Source: Streptomyces antarcticus (lineage in GTDB: Bacteria; Actinomycetota; Actinomycetes; Streptomycetales; Streptomycetaceae). From it: DNA of 64,000 bases. How positions within the stretch are numbered: the first letter of the stretch is position 1; every line of letters begins with the position of its first letter. This document shows positions 50,809 to 60,884 of the stretch, in pieces. Made by a program: the position numbers and the translations under genes. The stretch spans positions 186,001 through 250,000 of the forward strand of contig NZ_JAPNLM010000007.1 in assembly GCF_026627255.1 (NCBI RefSeq), written 5' to 3'. The notes beneath the pieces are model-generated. The model searched no databases and was not told the origin of the DNA. It saw only the letters and a program-made list of their open reading frames with translations.

Positions 50809-51975
50809 ATGAAGGTGGGGATCGTCGGAGCCGGCCGGATGGGCGGGCTGCACGCGAGAACGCTGGCCGCCCTGCACGAACCGCCCTCGCTGCTCTTCCA
50901 CGACGTCGACCAGGGCGCCGCCGAGCGGCTCGCCGGCTCGCCCGGGACGGGCCCCGGCGGGCCGGGCCGGGCCCGGCGGACCCTGGAGGAGGTGCTGGCG
51001 GAGTCCGACGCCGTCGTGGTCGCCACCCCGGCCGGCCGGCGCCGGGCGGCCCTGTCGGCCGCCTGCCGGGCGGGCCTGCCCGTGTTCTGCGAGAAGCCGC
51101 TGGCCGCCGACGTGGAGGAGGCGCGGGAGCTCGCCGCTTCCCTCGCGGGAGTCCGGCTGCACGTGGGGTTCCAGCGGCGCTGCGACCCCGAGTACCGGGT
51201 CCTGCGCGAGGAGATCGCCTCGGGACGGCTGGGGCGGATCCTGCTCGTCCGGTGCACGGCCTTCGACCGGGAGCCGCCCGCGGGCGCGTACGAGCGGACC
51301 GCCGGGGACATCTTCACCGACTGCCTGGTGCACGACATGGACGCCGTGCACTGGCTGACGGGACAGCACACGGTCGCGGTGCAGGCCGATGGGGCCCGGC
51401 TGCTCGGCGGTGGCGGGTACGACGTGGCCACCGCCGTACTGACCCTCTCCGGCGGCGCCCGCGCCGTCCTCTCGGCCTCCCGGCTCGACCCCGAGGGCTA
51501 CGACCACCGGGTCGAGGTCCTCGGTACGCGGGGATCGCTCGCGGTGGGGCTCGGCGAGCGGACGCCGCTGCGCCGGGTGGGGCCGGGGCCGGCCGGCGGG
51601 GCGGCTCCGGTGGGGCCCGGGCCGCGGTCCCCGTACCGGGACTTCACCGACCGCTTCGAGGAGGCGTACCGGCAGGAGATGCGGGCGTTCCTGCGGATGG
51701 TGACGCACGGCGAACCGAGCCCGTGCACCCTGCGGGACGCGCTGCTGGCCCAGGAGGTGGCCGCGGCGGCGGGCCGCTCGGCGCGGACCGGCGCCCGGAT
51801 CGCGCCGGGCGGGGGTCCGCTCCCACCGGAGGCCGGGGCGGGGGCATCCGCGTCTCCTGCGACCGCGTCCGCCGAGACCGTGTCCCCGGCGACCGCGACT
51901 CCGGTGACCGCGTCCCCGACGACCGCGGTCGCGACCGCGGTCGCGACCGCGACCGCGTCGGGCCGGACCCGGTGA
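50809..51975 (+). CDS. strI: StrI-like inositol dehydrogenase (Gfo/Idh/MocA)
   Basis: A 388-aa oxidoreductase. [20 protein letters not shown] is the Rossmann motif, [10 protein letters not shown] the EKP motif, and [15 protein letters not shown] the catalytic D-x3-H-D-type region. StrI is assigned to oxidise myo-inositol to scyllo-inosose. It is about 40 residues longer than the StrI I recall because of an Ala/Thr-rich tail encoded by a GC repeat (51860-51958). Its stop overlaps the strK start (GTGA). Confidence 0.85.
   Translation: MKVGIVGAGRMGGLHARTLAALHEPPSLLFHDVDQGAAERLAGSPGTGPGGPGRARRTLEEVLAESDAVVVATPAGRRRAALSAACRAGLPVFCEKPLAADVEEARELAASLAGVRLHVGFQRRCDPEYRVLREEIASGRLGRILLVRCTAFDREPPAGAYERTAGDIFTDCLVHDMDAVHWLTGQHTVAVQADGARLLGGGGYDVATAVLTLSGGARAVLSASRLDPEGYDHRVEVLGTRGSLAVGLGERTPLRRVGPGPAGGAAPVGPGPRSPYRDFTDRFEEAYRQEMRAFLRMVTHGEPSPCTLRDALLAQEVAAAAGRSARTGARIAPGGGPLPPEAGAGASASPATASAETVSPATATPVTASPTTAVATAVATATASGRTR
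51860..51958. repeat. GACCGCG-type microsatellite in the strI 3' end
   Basis: The unit GACCGCG recurs about nine times, ending in back-to-back GCGACCGCGGTC copies. It encodes the Ala/Thr/Val-rich tail of StrI ([14 protein letters not shown]) and lies just before the overlapping strK start. Confidence 0.8.
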
Positions 51976-53354
51976 CGGCCCGGACCGCGGGTGCCGCGCT
52001 GTCCGGCGGGTGGCGGCGGGGCGCGGTGGCGGGCGCGGCCGTGCTGACGCTCCTGACGGTGTCCGCGGCCACCCCCGCCAAGGGCAGGGCCCCCGCCACG
52101 GCCCCGGACGCCGGTGCGCCGGTGCGCGACGTGATCCTTCTGGTCGGGGACGGCATGGGCGACTCCGAGATCACCGCCGCCCGCAACTACGGCCCGGGAG
52201 CGGGCGGCCGGCTGGCCATGGACACCCTGGCGGTGACCGGCTCCTCCCTCACCTACGCGGTGGACGGGCGCGGCAGGCCGGACTACGTCACCGACTCGGC
52301 CGCCGGAGCCACCGCCTGGGCCACCGGCCACAAGACGCTGAACGGCCGGGTCTCGAAGTCGGCGGACACGAACCGGCCGCTGCCGACGCTGCTGGAGCTG
52401 GCCCGGAAGCACGGGTACGCCACCGGCAGCGTGACCACGGCCTCGGTCGCCGACGCGACGCCCGCCGCCCTCACGGCGCACGTGACGGATCGTTCCTGCA
52501 AGGGTCCGGCCGACATGGAAGCCTGCCCGGCCGACACGCGCGCCGCGGGCGGCGCCGGCTCCATCGCGGAGCAGACGCTGGCCTCGCGCCCGGACGTCCT
52601 GCTCGGCGGCGGCGCGGACCTCTTCGCGCAGACCGTGACCGACGGACCGTACCGGGGGCGGTCCCTGCTGGAGCAGGCCCGCGCGAGCGGCTACCGGGTG
52701 GTGCGAGACCGGGCCGAGCTGCGGTCGGCCCGGCCCGGCGAGCCGGTCCTGGGGCTGTTCGCGCCGGACTACGTACCGGTCGAACGGGTGGGCCCCCGGG
52801 CGGCCGCCGGCGGTACACCGCCCCAGCGCTGCGCCACGGCCAACCCCGCCCGGCCGCCGGGCACGCCCACCCTGGAGGAGTCGACCCGGGCCGCGCTGGA
52901 ACTGCTGGGCGCGGGACGTGGACGGCACGGGGCGGGCGGCGGCAAGGGCTTCCTGCTCCAGGTCGAAGGAGCCTCGATCGACGACCGCGCCCACGACGCC
53001 GACCCCTGCGGCCAGATCGGCGAGACCCTCGCCTTCGACCGGGCCGTACGGGCCGCGCTCGACCACGCCGCCCGCAACCCGCGCACGCTGGTGATCGTCA
53101 CCGCGGACCACGGCCACGGCGGCCAGATCCTCCCGGCGGACGCGCGGTCCGCGGGGCTGTCGGCGACGCTCGTCACCGACGAGGGCGGGCTCATGCGGCT
53201 CGGCTACGCCAGCGGGCCGGCCGACGACGTACAGGAGCACACGGGGGTCTCCGTACGGGTCGCCGCCCAGGGGCCGCTGGCCCACCGGGTGTCCGGCCTG
53301 AACGAGAACACCGCCCTGTTCGACACCGTGCGCAACGCGCTGCGCCTGCGCTGA
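51972..53354 (+). CDS. strK: streptomycin-6-phosphate phosphatase (alkaline phosphatase family)
   Basis: A 460-aa secreted enzyme: a signal-like hydrophobic stretch ([20 protein letters not shown]) and the alkaline phosphatase core. [11 protein letters not shown] supplies a metal Asp, [16 protein letters not shown] the nucleophile Ser109, [14 protein letters not shown] and VTADHGHGG more metal ligands, and EHTGV the final His. It removes the 6-phosphate after export. GTG 51972 overlaps the strI stop. It complements StrA and StrV/W. Confidence 0.92.
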   Translation: MTARTAGAALSGGWRRGAVAGAAVLTLLTVSAATPAKGRAPATAPDAGAPVRDVILLVGDGMGDSEITAARNYGPGAGGRLAMDTLAVTGSSLTYAVDGRGRPDYVTDSAAGATAWATGHKTLNGRVSKSADTNRPLPTLLELARKHGYATGSVTTASVADATPAALTAHVTDRSCKGPADMEACPADTRAAGGAGSIAEQTLASRPDVLLGGGADLFAQTVTDGPYRGRSLLEQARASGYRVVRDRAELRSARPGEPVLGLFAPDYVPVERVGPRAAAGGTPPQRCATANPARPPGTPTLEESTRAALELLGAGRGRHGAGGGKGFLLQVEGASIDDRAHDADPCGQIGETLAFDRAVRAALDHAARNPRTLVIVTADHGHGGQILPADARSAGLSATLVTDEGGLMRLGYASGPADDVQEHTGVSVRVAAQGPLAHRVSGLNENTALFDTVRNALRLR

Positions 53355-53469
53355 ACGACTCCCCTTCCCCTTCCCCTTCCCTTTCTCCCTTTCCTCCTTC
53401 CCCTCACCCTGTCCGCTCACCGATCCGACCCTCAGCACGCCCTCCGCGGCATCAGAAAGGTGTGAAGTC

Positions 53470-54606
53470 TTGAGCAACTTCCATGAACTACCGAGGTGGC
53501 CCCAGCTCTCCGACGACGACGTCGAGGCAGCGGTCGCGGCCCTGCGCTCCAACCGGCTGGTCGGCCTGGGCAACCCCGTGGTCGACGAGTTCGAGGCGGC
53601 TCTCGCCGCCGGTCAGGGCGTCGGGCACGCGGTCGTCGTCTCCTCGGGCACGGCCGCGGTCCACCTCGCGCTGCACGCCCTGGACGTCGGGCCGGGCGAC
53701 GAGGTGATCGTGCCCACCCACACCTTCATCGGGTCGGCGAGCCCGGTCACCTATCTCGGGGCGCGTCCCGTGTTCGCCGACGTCACCCCCGACACGCACT
53801 GCCTCGACCCCGACTCCGTCAAATCGCTCATCACCGAGCGCACCAAGGCGATCGTGGTCGTGCACATCAACGGCTGCGCCGCCGACATGAAGGCCCTGGC
53901 CGCGGTGGGCGCCGAGGCCGGCGTCCCGGTCGTCGAGGACATGGCCCAGGCCCTGGGCACCAGCATCGGCGGGCGGCCCGTGGGCGGCTTCGGCGACCTG
54001 GCCTGCGTCAGCCTCTTCGAGCAGAAGGTGATCACGTCGGCGGGCGAGGGCGGCGCCGTCCTCACGGACAACCCCGTCTTCGCGGAACGGGTACGGCGCC
54101 TGCGCAGCCACGGCGAGGGGCTGATCGAGGGCCGCCCCGGCCTGATCTGGGCCCACGAGGTCGGCTACAACTACCGGCTCACCTCGGTACAGGCGGCGGT
54201 GGGCCTCGCCCAGCACGCCCGGCTCGGCTCGATGGTCGCGGCACGCCGGCGCAATGCCGCGTACCTCTCCGAACGCCTCGCGGGGATCGAGGGCCTCGAA
54301 CTGCCCGTGGAGCCGGAGGGCACGGTCCACGCGTTCTGGAAGTACGTGGTGCGCGCCGTTCCGGGCGGGGGCCGGCCGCCGGCCGCCGAGATCGCGGCGA
54401 CGCTGCGCTCCCGGGGGGTCCCGGTGCTGCTCCGCTACCCGTTCCCGCTGCACAAGCAGCCCGCCTTCGCCGACCACGCCGAGGTGTCCCTGCCGGTCGC
54501 GGAGCGGCTGTCGCAGGAGCTGCTGGCGCTCCCCTCGCACCCGGGGCTGGCGGAGGGCCACCTCGACCACATGGCCGACGAGGTCCGCAAGGCCTTCGCG
54601 CCGTGA
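53470..54606 (+). CDS. strS: StrS-like DegT aminotransferase
   Basis: A 378-aa PLP enzyme, the same length as StrS. CVSLFEQKVITSAGEGGAVL contains the PLP Lys and VVEDMAQALG the Asp. It is a likely sugar aminotransferase in the N-methyl-L-glucosamine branch; an aminocyclitol role cannot be excluded. It begins with TTG, with AAAGG about 9 bp upstream. A polypyrimidine tract (CCCCTT units, about 53357-53410) lies upstream. StrT follows after 26 bp. Confidence 0.87.
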   Translation: MSNFHELPRWPQLSDDDVEAAVAALRSNRLVGLGNPVVDEFEAALAAGQGVGHAVVVSSGTAAVHLALHALDVGPGDEVIVPTHTFIGSASPVTYLGARPVFADVTPDTHCLDPDSVKSLITERTKAIVVVHINGCAADMKALAAVGAEAGVPVVEDMAQALGTSIGGRPVGGFGDLACVSLFEQKVITSAGEGGAVLTDNPVFAERVRRLRSHGEGLIEGRPGLIWAHEVGYNYRLTSVQAAVGLAQHARLGSMVAARRRNAAYLSERLAGIEGLELPVEPEGTVHAFWKYVVRAVPGGGRPPAAEIAATLRSRGVPVLLRYPFPLHKQPAFADHAEVSLPVAERLSQELLALPSHPGLAEGHLDHMADEVRKAFAP

Positions 54607-54632
54607 CCGGGCCCCGAGCCGCAGGAGAGCCG

Positions 54633-55577
54633 ATGTCCGATTCCGTGTTCCCCGCCCCGCCGCTCGCCGAGGGGCCGCCGGTGCTCCTGGGCACGTCGGC
54701 CTTCGGCCAGGACGAGCGGTCCTTCCCCGTCTACGACGCCTACTGGGAGGGCGGCGGCCGGGCCTTCGACACGGCGTGGCTGTACGGCCACGCCTACGGT
54801 CCCGGCTGCTGCGAGCGGTCCTTCGGCGCGTGGACCCGCTCCCGCGGCCTGGAGAAGGAGGTGTGGGTCCTGGCCAAGGGGGCCCACACACCGGAGTGCC
54901 TGCCCGACCGGGTGGAAGGACAGCTGACCGAGAGCCTGGAGCGCATGCAGCGGGACGGCGCGGCGCTGTACATGCTGCACCGCGACAATCCCGAGGTGCC
55001 CGTCGGCGAGTTCGTGACGGTCCTGGCCGATCTCGTCGCACGCGGGGTGATCGGCGGGTACGGGATGTCGAACTGGCCGCTGGAACGGGTGCGGGAGGCG
55101 GTGGCGTACGCGCGGGCCCACGGCCTGGTGACGCCGTCCGGGGTGAGCAACCAGTTCAGCCTCATCGACATGGTGCACCCCATCTATCCGGGGACGGAGA
55201 CCTCCAACGACCGGGCGTGGCGGACCTGGCTGGCGGAGGAGTCCCTGCCGCTGTACCCATGGGCGAGCCAGGGGCGCGGCGCGCACGCCCTGGCGGACCC
55301 CAGCGAGCTGCGCACCGGTCCGCTCGCGGAGAGCTGGTACAGCGAGGCCAATGAGCAACGGTTGCTGCGGGCACGGGAGTTCGCCGCCGACCGGGGAATC
55401 TCCTCGACCGGGGTCGCCCTCGCGTGGACGCTGTCCCAGCCGTTCCCGGTCGTCGCCCTGATCGGGCCGCGCCAGCCGGAGGAAGTCCGGGACTCCCTGA
55501 CGGCCGCGTCGTACCGGCTGACCGGGGCGGAACGCGACTGGCTGGAAACGGGGACGGGCACGCTCCCGACGCGCTGA
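54633..55577 (+). CDS. strT: StrT-like aldo/keto reductase
   Basis: A 314-aa AKR-fold enzyme. The catalytic tetrad can be read as Asp in AFDTAWLYG, Tyr in YGHAYG, Lys in WVLAKGAH and His in YMLHRDNPE. StrT has no proven role in streptomycin; NADPH-dependent ketone reduction is expected. GGAG is 8 bp before the ATG. It is the last recognisable str gene and is followed by a strong hairpin. Confidence 0.82.
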   Translation: MSDSVFPAPPLAEGPPVLLGTSAFGQDERSFPVYDAYWEGGGRAFDTAWLYGHAYGPGCCERSFGAWTRSRGLEKEVWVLAKGAHTPECLPDRVEGQLTESLERMQRDGAALYMLHRDNPEVPVGEFVTVLADLVARGVIGGYGMSNWPLERVREAVAYARAHGLVTPSGVSNQFSLIDMVHPIYPGTETSNDRAWRTWLAEESLPLYPWASQGRGAHALADPSELRTGPLAESWYSEANEQRLLRAREFAADRGISSTGVALAWTLSQPFPVVALIGPRQPEEVRDSLTAASYRLTGAERDWLETGTGTLPTR

Positions 55578-55603
55578 CGGCCGGGGACCGCGGCGAGCGG
55601 CGG

Positions 55604-55640
55604 CCCGACCGGGACCTCCCGGGCCGGGCCGCCGGTCGGG
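55604..55640. terminator. bidirectional terminator after strT
   Basis: CCCGACCGG (55604-55612) pairs with CCGGTCGGG (55632-55640), with a second GC-rich pairing in the loop. It separates convergent strT and the GNAT-like gene. Confidence 0.7.
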
Positions 55641-55663
55641 CAGCCGGCCGGGCAGCCGACTCC

Positions 55664-56755
55664 TCAAGGGCGGCGGTCGCGCATCCTGCCGACCGTTTCC
55701 AGGGTGCGCACCGCCGCGGTCTTGAGCTGGGGACGCTCCCGTACGAAGCGGCGGACCGCACGTGACGGCTCGCGGCTGAGCCAGTGGAGAGCCGCACCCG
55801 GCCTGGGCCGCAACAGGGCTCCTTCGTGCACCGTGAGCTCCCGCGTCTTGAGGGAATCCTTGTAGGCGGCGTCCCCCCTGCCCAGGTCGAGCATGTCGAT
55901 GCCCGCGGCAGCGGCCGCCTCGATCATGCGGAGATGGAGAACGAGACCGGGGGACAACGGGGCGAAGTCCCGGTCATAAGCGGGGAACCAGCACGACAGT
56001 ACGGTGCGTGAGCGCAGCCCGAAGTGTGCGGCCACGGGCCGTTCGCCCGCGTAGAGCACCGACAGCACGCCCGAACAGTCGGGTGTGCGCGTGCCGGCGA
56101 GGATGTGCACCAGGTTGTTGATCCACTGCTGGGCGAACCGGTCGCGCCGGCCCGTCCGGCGGTACTGGGCCGACTTCCATGCCATGAGCGTTCGCAGGGC
56201 CGCCGGGTCCCGTTCGTCGAACACGAACCTCAGCGGCCCGACCCGGCGTTGCAGCCGGCGGTCCTGCGCCAGCGTCGCCTTCAGGAACTTGCGGGAACCC
56301 GCGCGGAGCAGGTCCTCGTAGTGGGCGTAGCCGCCGCTGAGGTCGATGACGGGCGAGGCGAACCGCCCCGTCGCGAACGGCAGGAACAGGTCCTGGCCGC
56401 TTTCGAGATGGTTGAACTCCCAGACCGTCAGGGAACTGGCGCGCAGGAGCTGGTGCGGATCCACGCGTACGTCGGGATGCAGCACAGCGCCCTGACAGTC
56501 GGAGACGCCCAAGCCGATCGCCCGGCCGCGGCCCCACCGGCCGCGCTCGAAGGGGAAGAAGCCGGCGGGCTCGCCGTCCTGACGTACGACCGCGACCCTG
56601 GCACCCGGCCGGACCCGGCCGACCGCCCGGCAGAACCCGGGGCTCATGAAGGGATTGGCGACGGGCGCCGTCCTGGCCCGCAGCGCGCTCCACAGCTGGA
56701 GGTCCGCCGGGCTCATGTCGGCGGGGTGCATCACGTCGATGCGTTGAGTGGGCAC
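55664..56755 (-). CDS. GNAT/FemAB-like acyl- or aminoacyltransferase
   Basis: A 363-aa protein of the BioF2/CelD-like (Acetyltransf_6) group: two GNAT-like halves, with SRKFLKATLAQDRRL in the middle, AAHFGLRSRTVLSCWFPAYD then FAPLSPGLVLHLRMIEAAAA near the C-terminus and DLGRGDAAYKDSL, which is the family signature. GTG 56755 follows AGGAG. The substrate is unknown; members acylate cell-wall, polysaccharide or secondary-metabolite amines. It lies next to the cluster but in the opposite direction, so membership in the pathway is uncertain. Confidence 0.75.
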   Translation of the reverse strand: MPTQRIDVMHPADMSPADLQLWSALRARTAPVANPFMSPGFCRAVGRVRPGARVAVVRQDGEPAGFFPFERGRWGRGRAIGLGVSDCQGAVLHPDVRVDPHQLLRASSLTVWEFNHLESGQDLFLPFATGRFASPVIDLSGGYAHYEDLLRAGSRKFLKATLAQDRRLQRRVGPLRFVFDERDPAALRTLMAWKSAQYRRTGRRDRFAQQWINNLVHILAGTRTPDCSGVLSVLYAGERPVAAHFGLRSRTVLSCWFPAYDRDFAPLSPGLVLHLRMIEAAAAAGIDMLDLGRGDAAYKDSLKTRELTVHEGALLRPRPGAALHWLSREPSRAVRRFVRERPQLKTAAVRTLETVGRMRDRRP

Positions 56756-57174
56756 GTCGGCTCCTGGTTCATGGGATGGCTCGCGGGGTTCGGACAGCCG
56801 CAGGAGGCGACGCCTCGGCGGACCCCGGCGCACCACCGCGTCGGCCAGGAGGTCTTCGTCAGGCCACCCGCCCGTCTGACCGCGGGGAGTGGCGTCCCGC
56901 CGGTGCCGGTGCCGGTGCCGGTGCCGGTGCCATCGCCGTCACGGCGAAGGCGGCAGCCCGCGTCACTCCCCGTCCGGACGCCGAAGCGAACCGGGAAAGG
57001 AGGGGTGAGGGGAAGAAGGAGGAGCACCACGCCATCATGTCTGGACCCATGATCGGCGAGTCGGGGCGTGCGGCGCCGTGGAACGGGAAGGCTGGTGCAT
57101 TCGAACCTTTGCCCCAGGGGGCCTCCCGAGGAGTGAGCCCGGCGTGCGGACGGCCCGGCGGGCAGTGCCCTCCG
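56756..57174. other. gap with 6-bp repeats
   Basis: No gene in these 419 bp. GGTGCC is repeated five times in tandem (56902-56931). The region should carry the promoter of the GNAT-like gene and the end of the MIB operon. Confidence 0.5.
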
Positions 57175-58074
57175 TCAGACGCGGTCGGCGGCGATCAGGA
57201 CGTATTGGAAGGAGCCGTCCTTGTAGGAGTTGATGAACGCCTCTTCGATGCCGGTGACCAGGCGGGACGTGGCCCGCAGCTCCCAGTAGGGCAGGGTCTC
57301 GGGGGTCAGGTCGATGACGGCCTGCGGGACCAGACGGTTGTCGGCCATGGCGCGCAGGTACTCCCGGCGGGAGTGGATGTTGCACTCGAAGTGCGCGTTG
57401 ATCTGGGAGACCCACTTCGAGGGCTGGCCGTAGCGCGGGTTCCAGCAGCCGGTGATGGTCACGTAGCGGCCGCCGACCTTGAGGATGCGCGAGTGCTCGG
57501 CGAAGAGGTCGTGCAGGTCGACGTACATGCTGGACTCGTTGTTCCACGAGGCCGCGGCGCGCCCGGTTTCGAAGGGTGTGCCGAGCATGTTGCAGACACG
57601 GGCGTTGACGCGGTCGTCGATGCCGAGTTCGCGGGCACGCCGGTTGGCGAAGTCGGCCTGTTTGGCGGACAGGGTGACGCCCTCGACGTCGCATCCGAAG
57701 CGCTGGTGGGCCATGACCATCGAACCGCCGCGGCCACAGCCGGCGTCGACGAGGGTGTCCTCGCGCGTGACGGGACCGAGGTGGTTCAGGAGGACTTCGG
57801 CCTGGGCGGACTCGAGGCGGTGGAGTTCGGCGATGAGGTTCTTCTCGTACGCGGCGTCCCCGGTGTCGCCGAGGGCGGTGTGGTCGACGTCGCCGATGCC
57901 GTAGTGGTGGTGGTACAGCCCGTCGACGTCACCGAGGCGCAGGTTCACGGGCCTGGCCTCGTGGTCCCAGTACCGGGCGATGTCCCCCTGGTACGGCGTC
58001 GTCGGGGCGGGAATGACCACGGAGTTGCCGGCGGAGGTGGTGGTGGTCGTGGTGCTGAGGTCGTAGCTCGTCAT
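57175..58074 (-). CDS. geranyl diphosphate 2-C-methyltransferase
   Basis: A 299-aa SAM enzyme that methylates GPP at C2, giving 2-methyl-GPP for 2-methylisoborneol. Motif I is LVDAGCGRGGSMVMAHQRFG; the GVTLSAKQADFANRRA and ASWNNESSMYVDLHDL segments and CWNPRYGQPSKWVSQINAHF are typical. The N-terminus is Thr-rich. It is the last gene of the MIB operon, 15 bp after the synthase. Diagnostic context makes the call secure. Confidence 0.93.
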   Translation of the reverse strand: MTSYDLSTTTTTTSAGNSVVIPAPTTPYQGDIARYWDHEARPVNLRLGDVDGLYHHHYGIGDVDHTALGDTGDAAYEKNLIAELHRLESAQAEVLLNHLGPVTREDTLVDAGCGRGGSMVMAHQRFGCDVEGVTLSAKQADFANRRARELGIDDRVNARVCNMLGTPFETGRAAASWNNESSMYVDLHDLFAEHSRILKVGGRYVTITGCWNPRYGQPSKWVSQINAHFECNIHSRREYLRAMADNRLVPQAVIDLTPETLPYWELRATSRLVTGIEEAFINSYKDGSFQYVLIAADRV

Positions 58075-58089
58075 GGATTCGTCCCATCG

Positions 58090-59376
58090 TTACCAGAAGT
58101 CGGGCAGGCTGTAGCGGTAGGTGTTGGTCTGGTGCCAGTAGTGGTTGCCGTCGACCCAGGCGGCCACTCCGCGCAGGAAGCGCGCCATGCCCGGGATCGG
58201 ACAGTCGGCCACCAGGACGGCGGCTTCGGCTTCGAAGTCGTGCATGAGGTCGTTGTGGACCTCGACGGCTTTGAGGTAGGCCTCCCGGACGGGGAGGTCC
58301 TCGCGGTCGGCGATCACCACGGGCAGGTTCAGGTGACGGCCGGGGGCGGCGAGTTCTTTGGTGTAGGAGTACAGGTCGTTGACGAGGGTGGTGGCGTTCC
58401 CGGCGAGCGCGATGACGCGCTGCACGGCCGGCTGCGCGTGGAGGTCCGCCGGCAGTTCGTAGCCGCCGACGGTGTCGGTGATGGTCGGGCAGGGGCGGAA
58501 GTTGTTGAACTGCCGCATCGCCAGGTACTCCCACACCTCGGGCACGTGGTCCGTCTGAGCCCAGGCCGCTTCGGCGAGGTACCCCAGGTGGAGACGGGCC
58601 ATGTCGTGCCGGTACCGGTCGGTCTGCGAGGGGCTCGCCTCCCGTACGAAGTACTCCATGGCGGAGCGGTAGGCGCGGCGGGGCGCGTCCGCGTGCAGGG
58701 ATGCGGCCCACTGGGGTTCGTATTCCTTCGTCGTGTGGAGGGGGTCGAGGGCGGTGTGCGCGAGGAGGAGGCGTCCGCCCAGGCCGATGGGCGAGCCTCC
58801 GTGGTCCTCGCAGTAGCAGTCGTCGAGCGCGTTCTCCGCGACCATCAGCCGGGTGGCGATCATCAGGTGGTCGACGGTCGGGGCGTCCGGGTGGCAGGCG
58901 ACCATGTAGCGCCCGACGGAGAAGCCGTCGAACTGGTCCTCCCAGTCCTCGGGGTAGAGGTCGACCTCGTCCAGCGCCCAGGCCTTGATCCTGCGGCTGA
59001 CCTCCTCCACCCGGACCGGATCGGGCTCGGCCACGGGGTGGTGGTAGAGCCCCGGGATGGGGTTGCCCGGTGCGGCTTCGGCCGGGGGCGGGGCGGGCGT
59101 CGGTTCCTCGCGCCGGGTCGGGTAGAGACCCGCGGTGCCCAGTCCGCTGGGGCCGCGCAGGATCCGCGCGAGGGCGGGGCTCGACCGGCTCGCCGGCGCG
59201 GCGGCCCCCGCGGCGACCCCCACTGCGGCGGTCCCCTCTGCCGCGGCCTTCTCTGCCGCGGCCTCCGCGGCGGACACGGGAAGGGCATGGTGAGCCCCGG
59301 TGAGGACGGCGGCGCCGAAGCGGGCCCCGGCGGCGGGCAGGCTCGATTGCACAGGGGAATCCCCGGTTTCGGACAT
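58090..59376 (-). CDS. 2-methylisoborneol synthase (terpene cyclase)
   Basis: A 428-aa class I terpene cyclase. The first 110 residues are Ala/Pro-rich and disordered; this tail directs the enzyme into its encapsulin shell in related systems. The metal-binding motif is ENALDDCYCED (about 181-191) and the second is NDLYSYTKE. It cyclises 2-methyl-GPP to the earthy odorant 2-methylisoborneol. It lies between the encapsulin and methyltransferase genes. Confidence 0.95.
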   Translation of the reverse strand: MSETGDSPVQSSLPAAGARFGAAVLTGAHHALPVSAAEAAAEKAAAEGTAAVGVAAGAAAPASRSSPALARILRGPSGLGTAGLYPTRREEPTPAPPPAEAAPGNPIPGLYHHPVAEPDPVRVEEVSRRIKAWALDEVDLYPEDWEDQFDGFSVGRYMVACHPDAPTVDHLMIATRLMVAENALDDCYCEDHGGSPIGLGGRLLLAHTALDPLHTTKEYEPQWAASLHADAPRRAYRSAMEYFVREASPSQTDRYRHDMARLHLGYLAEAAWAQTDHVPEVWEYLAMRQFNNFRPCPTITDTVGGYELPADLHAQPAVQRVIALAGNATTLVNDLYSYTKELAAPGRHLNLPVVIADREDLPVREAYLKAVEVHNDLMHDFEAEAAVLVADCPIPGMARFLRGVAAWVDGNHYWHQTNTYRYSLPDFW

Positions 59377-59471
59377 CCGTGGCTCCTTGGTGAGGCGGAA
59401 AGGGCTGTCCCGGGCTCCGGGCGCGCGCGGCCGCCCCGGGAGAGCTCGGGGTGTGTGCCGAGGTCACAGCA

Positions 59472-60884
59472 CTAGTCGCGCCTGCGGCCGATCTGCACGT
59501 TTTCCAGGACACCCAGCGCGTCCGGCACCAGGATGGCGGCGGAGAAATAGGTGGTGACCAGGTAGGAGATGATCGAGCGCTCGTCGATGCCCATGAACCG
59601 TACGGACAGTCCGGGCTCGTACTCCTCCGGCAGTCCGGTCTGACGCAGGCCGATGACGCCCTGGTTGTCCTCGCCGGTGCGCATGCAGAGGATCGAGGTG
59701 GTGTTCTCCTTGCTGATGGGGATCTTGCCGCAGGGCAGGATCGGGACGCCGCGCCAGGCCGGGACCTGCTGACCGCCGAGATCGGCGTGGTCCGGGTAGA
59801 GCCCGCGGGCGTTGAACTCGCGTCCCATCGCCGCGATGGCGCGGGGGTGGGCGAGGAAGAACTTGGATCCGCGGCGGCGGCAGAGCAGCTCGTCCAGGTC
59901 GTCGGGCGTGGGCGGGCCGGAGTGGGTCTGGAGCCGCTGCTTGAAGGAGACGTTGTGCAGGAGCCCGAACTCGCGGTTGTGGAGCAGCTCATACTCCTGG
60001 CGTTCACGCAACGCCTCGATGGTGAGCCTGAGTTGCTCCTCGGTCTGGTTCATCGGCTCGTTGTAGAGGTCGCCGACCCTGGTGTGAACCCGCAGTACGG
60101 TCTGGGCGAGGGAGAGTTCGTACTCGCGCGGGTGGGGTTCGTAGTCGACGTACGTGCCGGGCAGCTCGGCCTCACCGGTGTGGCCGGCCGACATGGCGAT
60201 CTCGGCCTCGCCGTGCCGGTTCTGCCGTTGGAGGGGCAGTGCGGCGAACTCCCCCAGGTGCGTCCGGAGGGCCGGCGCGGTCGACACGACGGCGTCGAAC
60301 TCGGCGCGGGACAGGGTGAGGAGTGTGCCGGCGGTCTCCGCGGTGGCGGTGCGGTCCCACCTGGCACCGGCGTCCAGCAGGGCGTGCTCGCCGAAGTGGT
60401 CACCGTCGGCGAGGACGGTGACGGCGATCTCGTCGCCGTACTTGCCGACGGAGGTCTGGGAGACCCTGCCGTGGGCGATGAGGTACATCTGCTCGGCGGC
60501 ATCGCCCCGTTCGGCCAGCACCTCACCGGCCCGGAAGTCGCGCTGGACGCACCGGCCGGCGAGGGCCGTCAGCACCTCCATGTCGTCGAAGCCGCGCAGC
60601 AGGGCCAGTTCGCCCAGCTCGCGGGGGATCACCCGGACGCGGGCGCCGTCCTGGACGAACTCGACGCGTCCGTCGCCGACCGTGTAGCTCAGCCGTCGGT
60701 TGACCCGGTACGTGCCGCCCTTGGTCTCCACCCAGGGCAGCATCCGCAGCAGCCAGCGGGAGCTGATCTCCTGCATCTGAGGAGCTGACTTGGTGGTGGT
60801 GGCGAGATTGCGGGCGGCCGCCGTGCTGAGACTGGACTGACGCGGCGGCGCCGGCTGCGCCTCCGGGCTGCTGTCAACGGTCAT
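59472..60884 (-). CDS. family 2B encapsulin shell protein with cNMP-binding domain (EshA-like)
   Basis: A 470-aa shell protein. The HK97-type shell sequence (residues 1-90 and about 230-470) is interrupted by a cyclic-nucleotide-binding domain (about 92-205; [12 protein letters not shown] is the phosphate-binding cassette). The segments [14 protein letters not shown], [20 protein letters not shown] and the C-terminal [20 protein letters not shown] are typical of EshA. Family 2B shells enclose MIB synthase; cyclic nucleotide binding may control substrate access. It is the first gene of the operon. Confidence 0.93.
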   Translation of the reverse strand: MTVDSSPEAQPAPPRQSSLSTAAARNLATTTKSAPQMQEISSRWLLRMLPWVETKGGTYRVNRRLSYTVGDGRVEFVQDGARVRVIPRELGELALLRGFDDMEVLTALAGRCVQRDFRAGEVLAERGDAAEQMYLIAHGRVSQTSVGKYGDEIAVTVLADGDHFGEHALLDAGARWDRTATAETAGTLLTLSRAEFDAVVSTAPALRTHLGEFAALPLQRQNRHGEAEIAMSAGHTGEAELPGTYVDYEPHPREYELSLAQTVLRVHTRVGDLYNEPMNQTEEQLRLTIEALRERQEYELLHNREFGLLHNVSFKQRLQTHSGPPTPDDLDELLCRRRGSKFFLAHPRAIAAMGREFNARGLYPDHADLGGQQVPAWRGVPILPCGKIPISKENTTSILCMRTGEDNQGVIGLRQTGLPEEYEPGLSVRFMGIDERSIISYLVTTYFSAAILVPDALGVLENVQIGRRRD

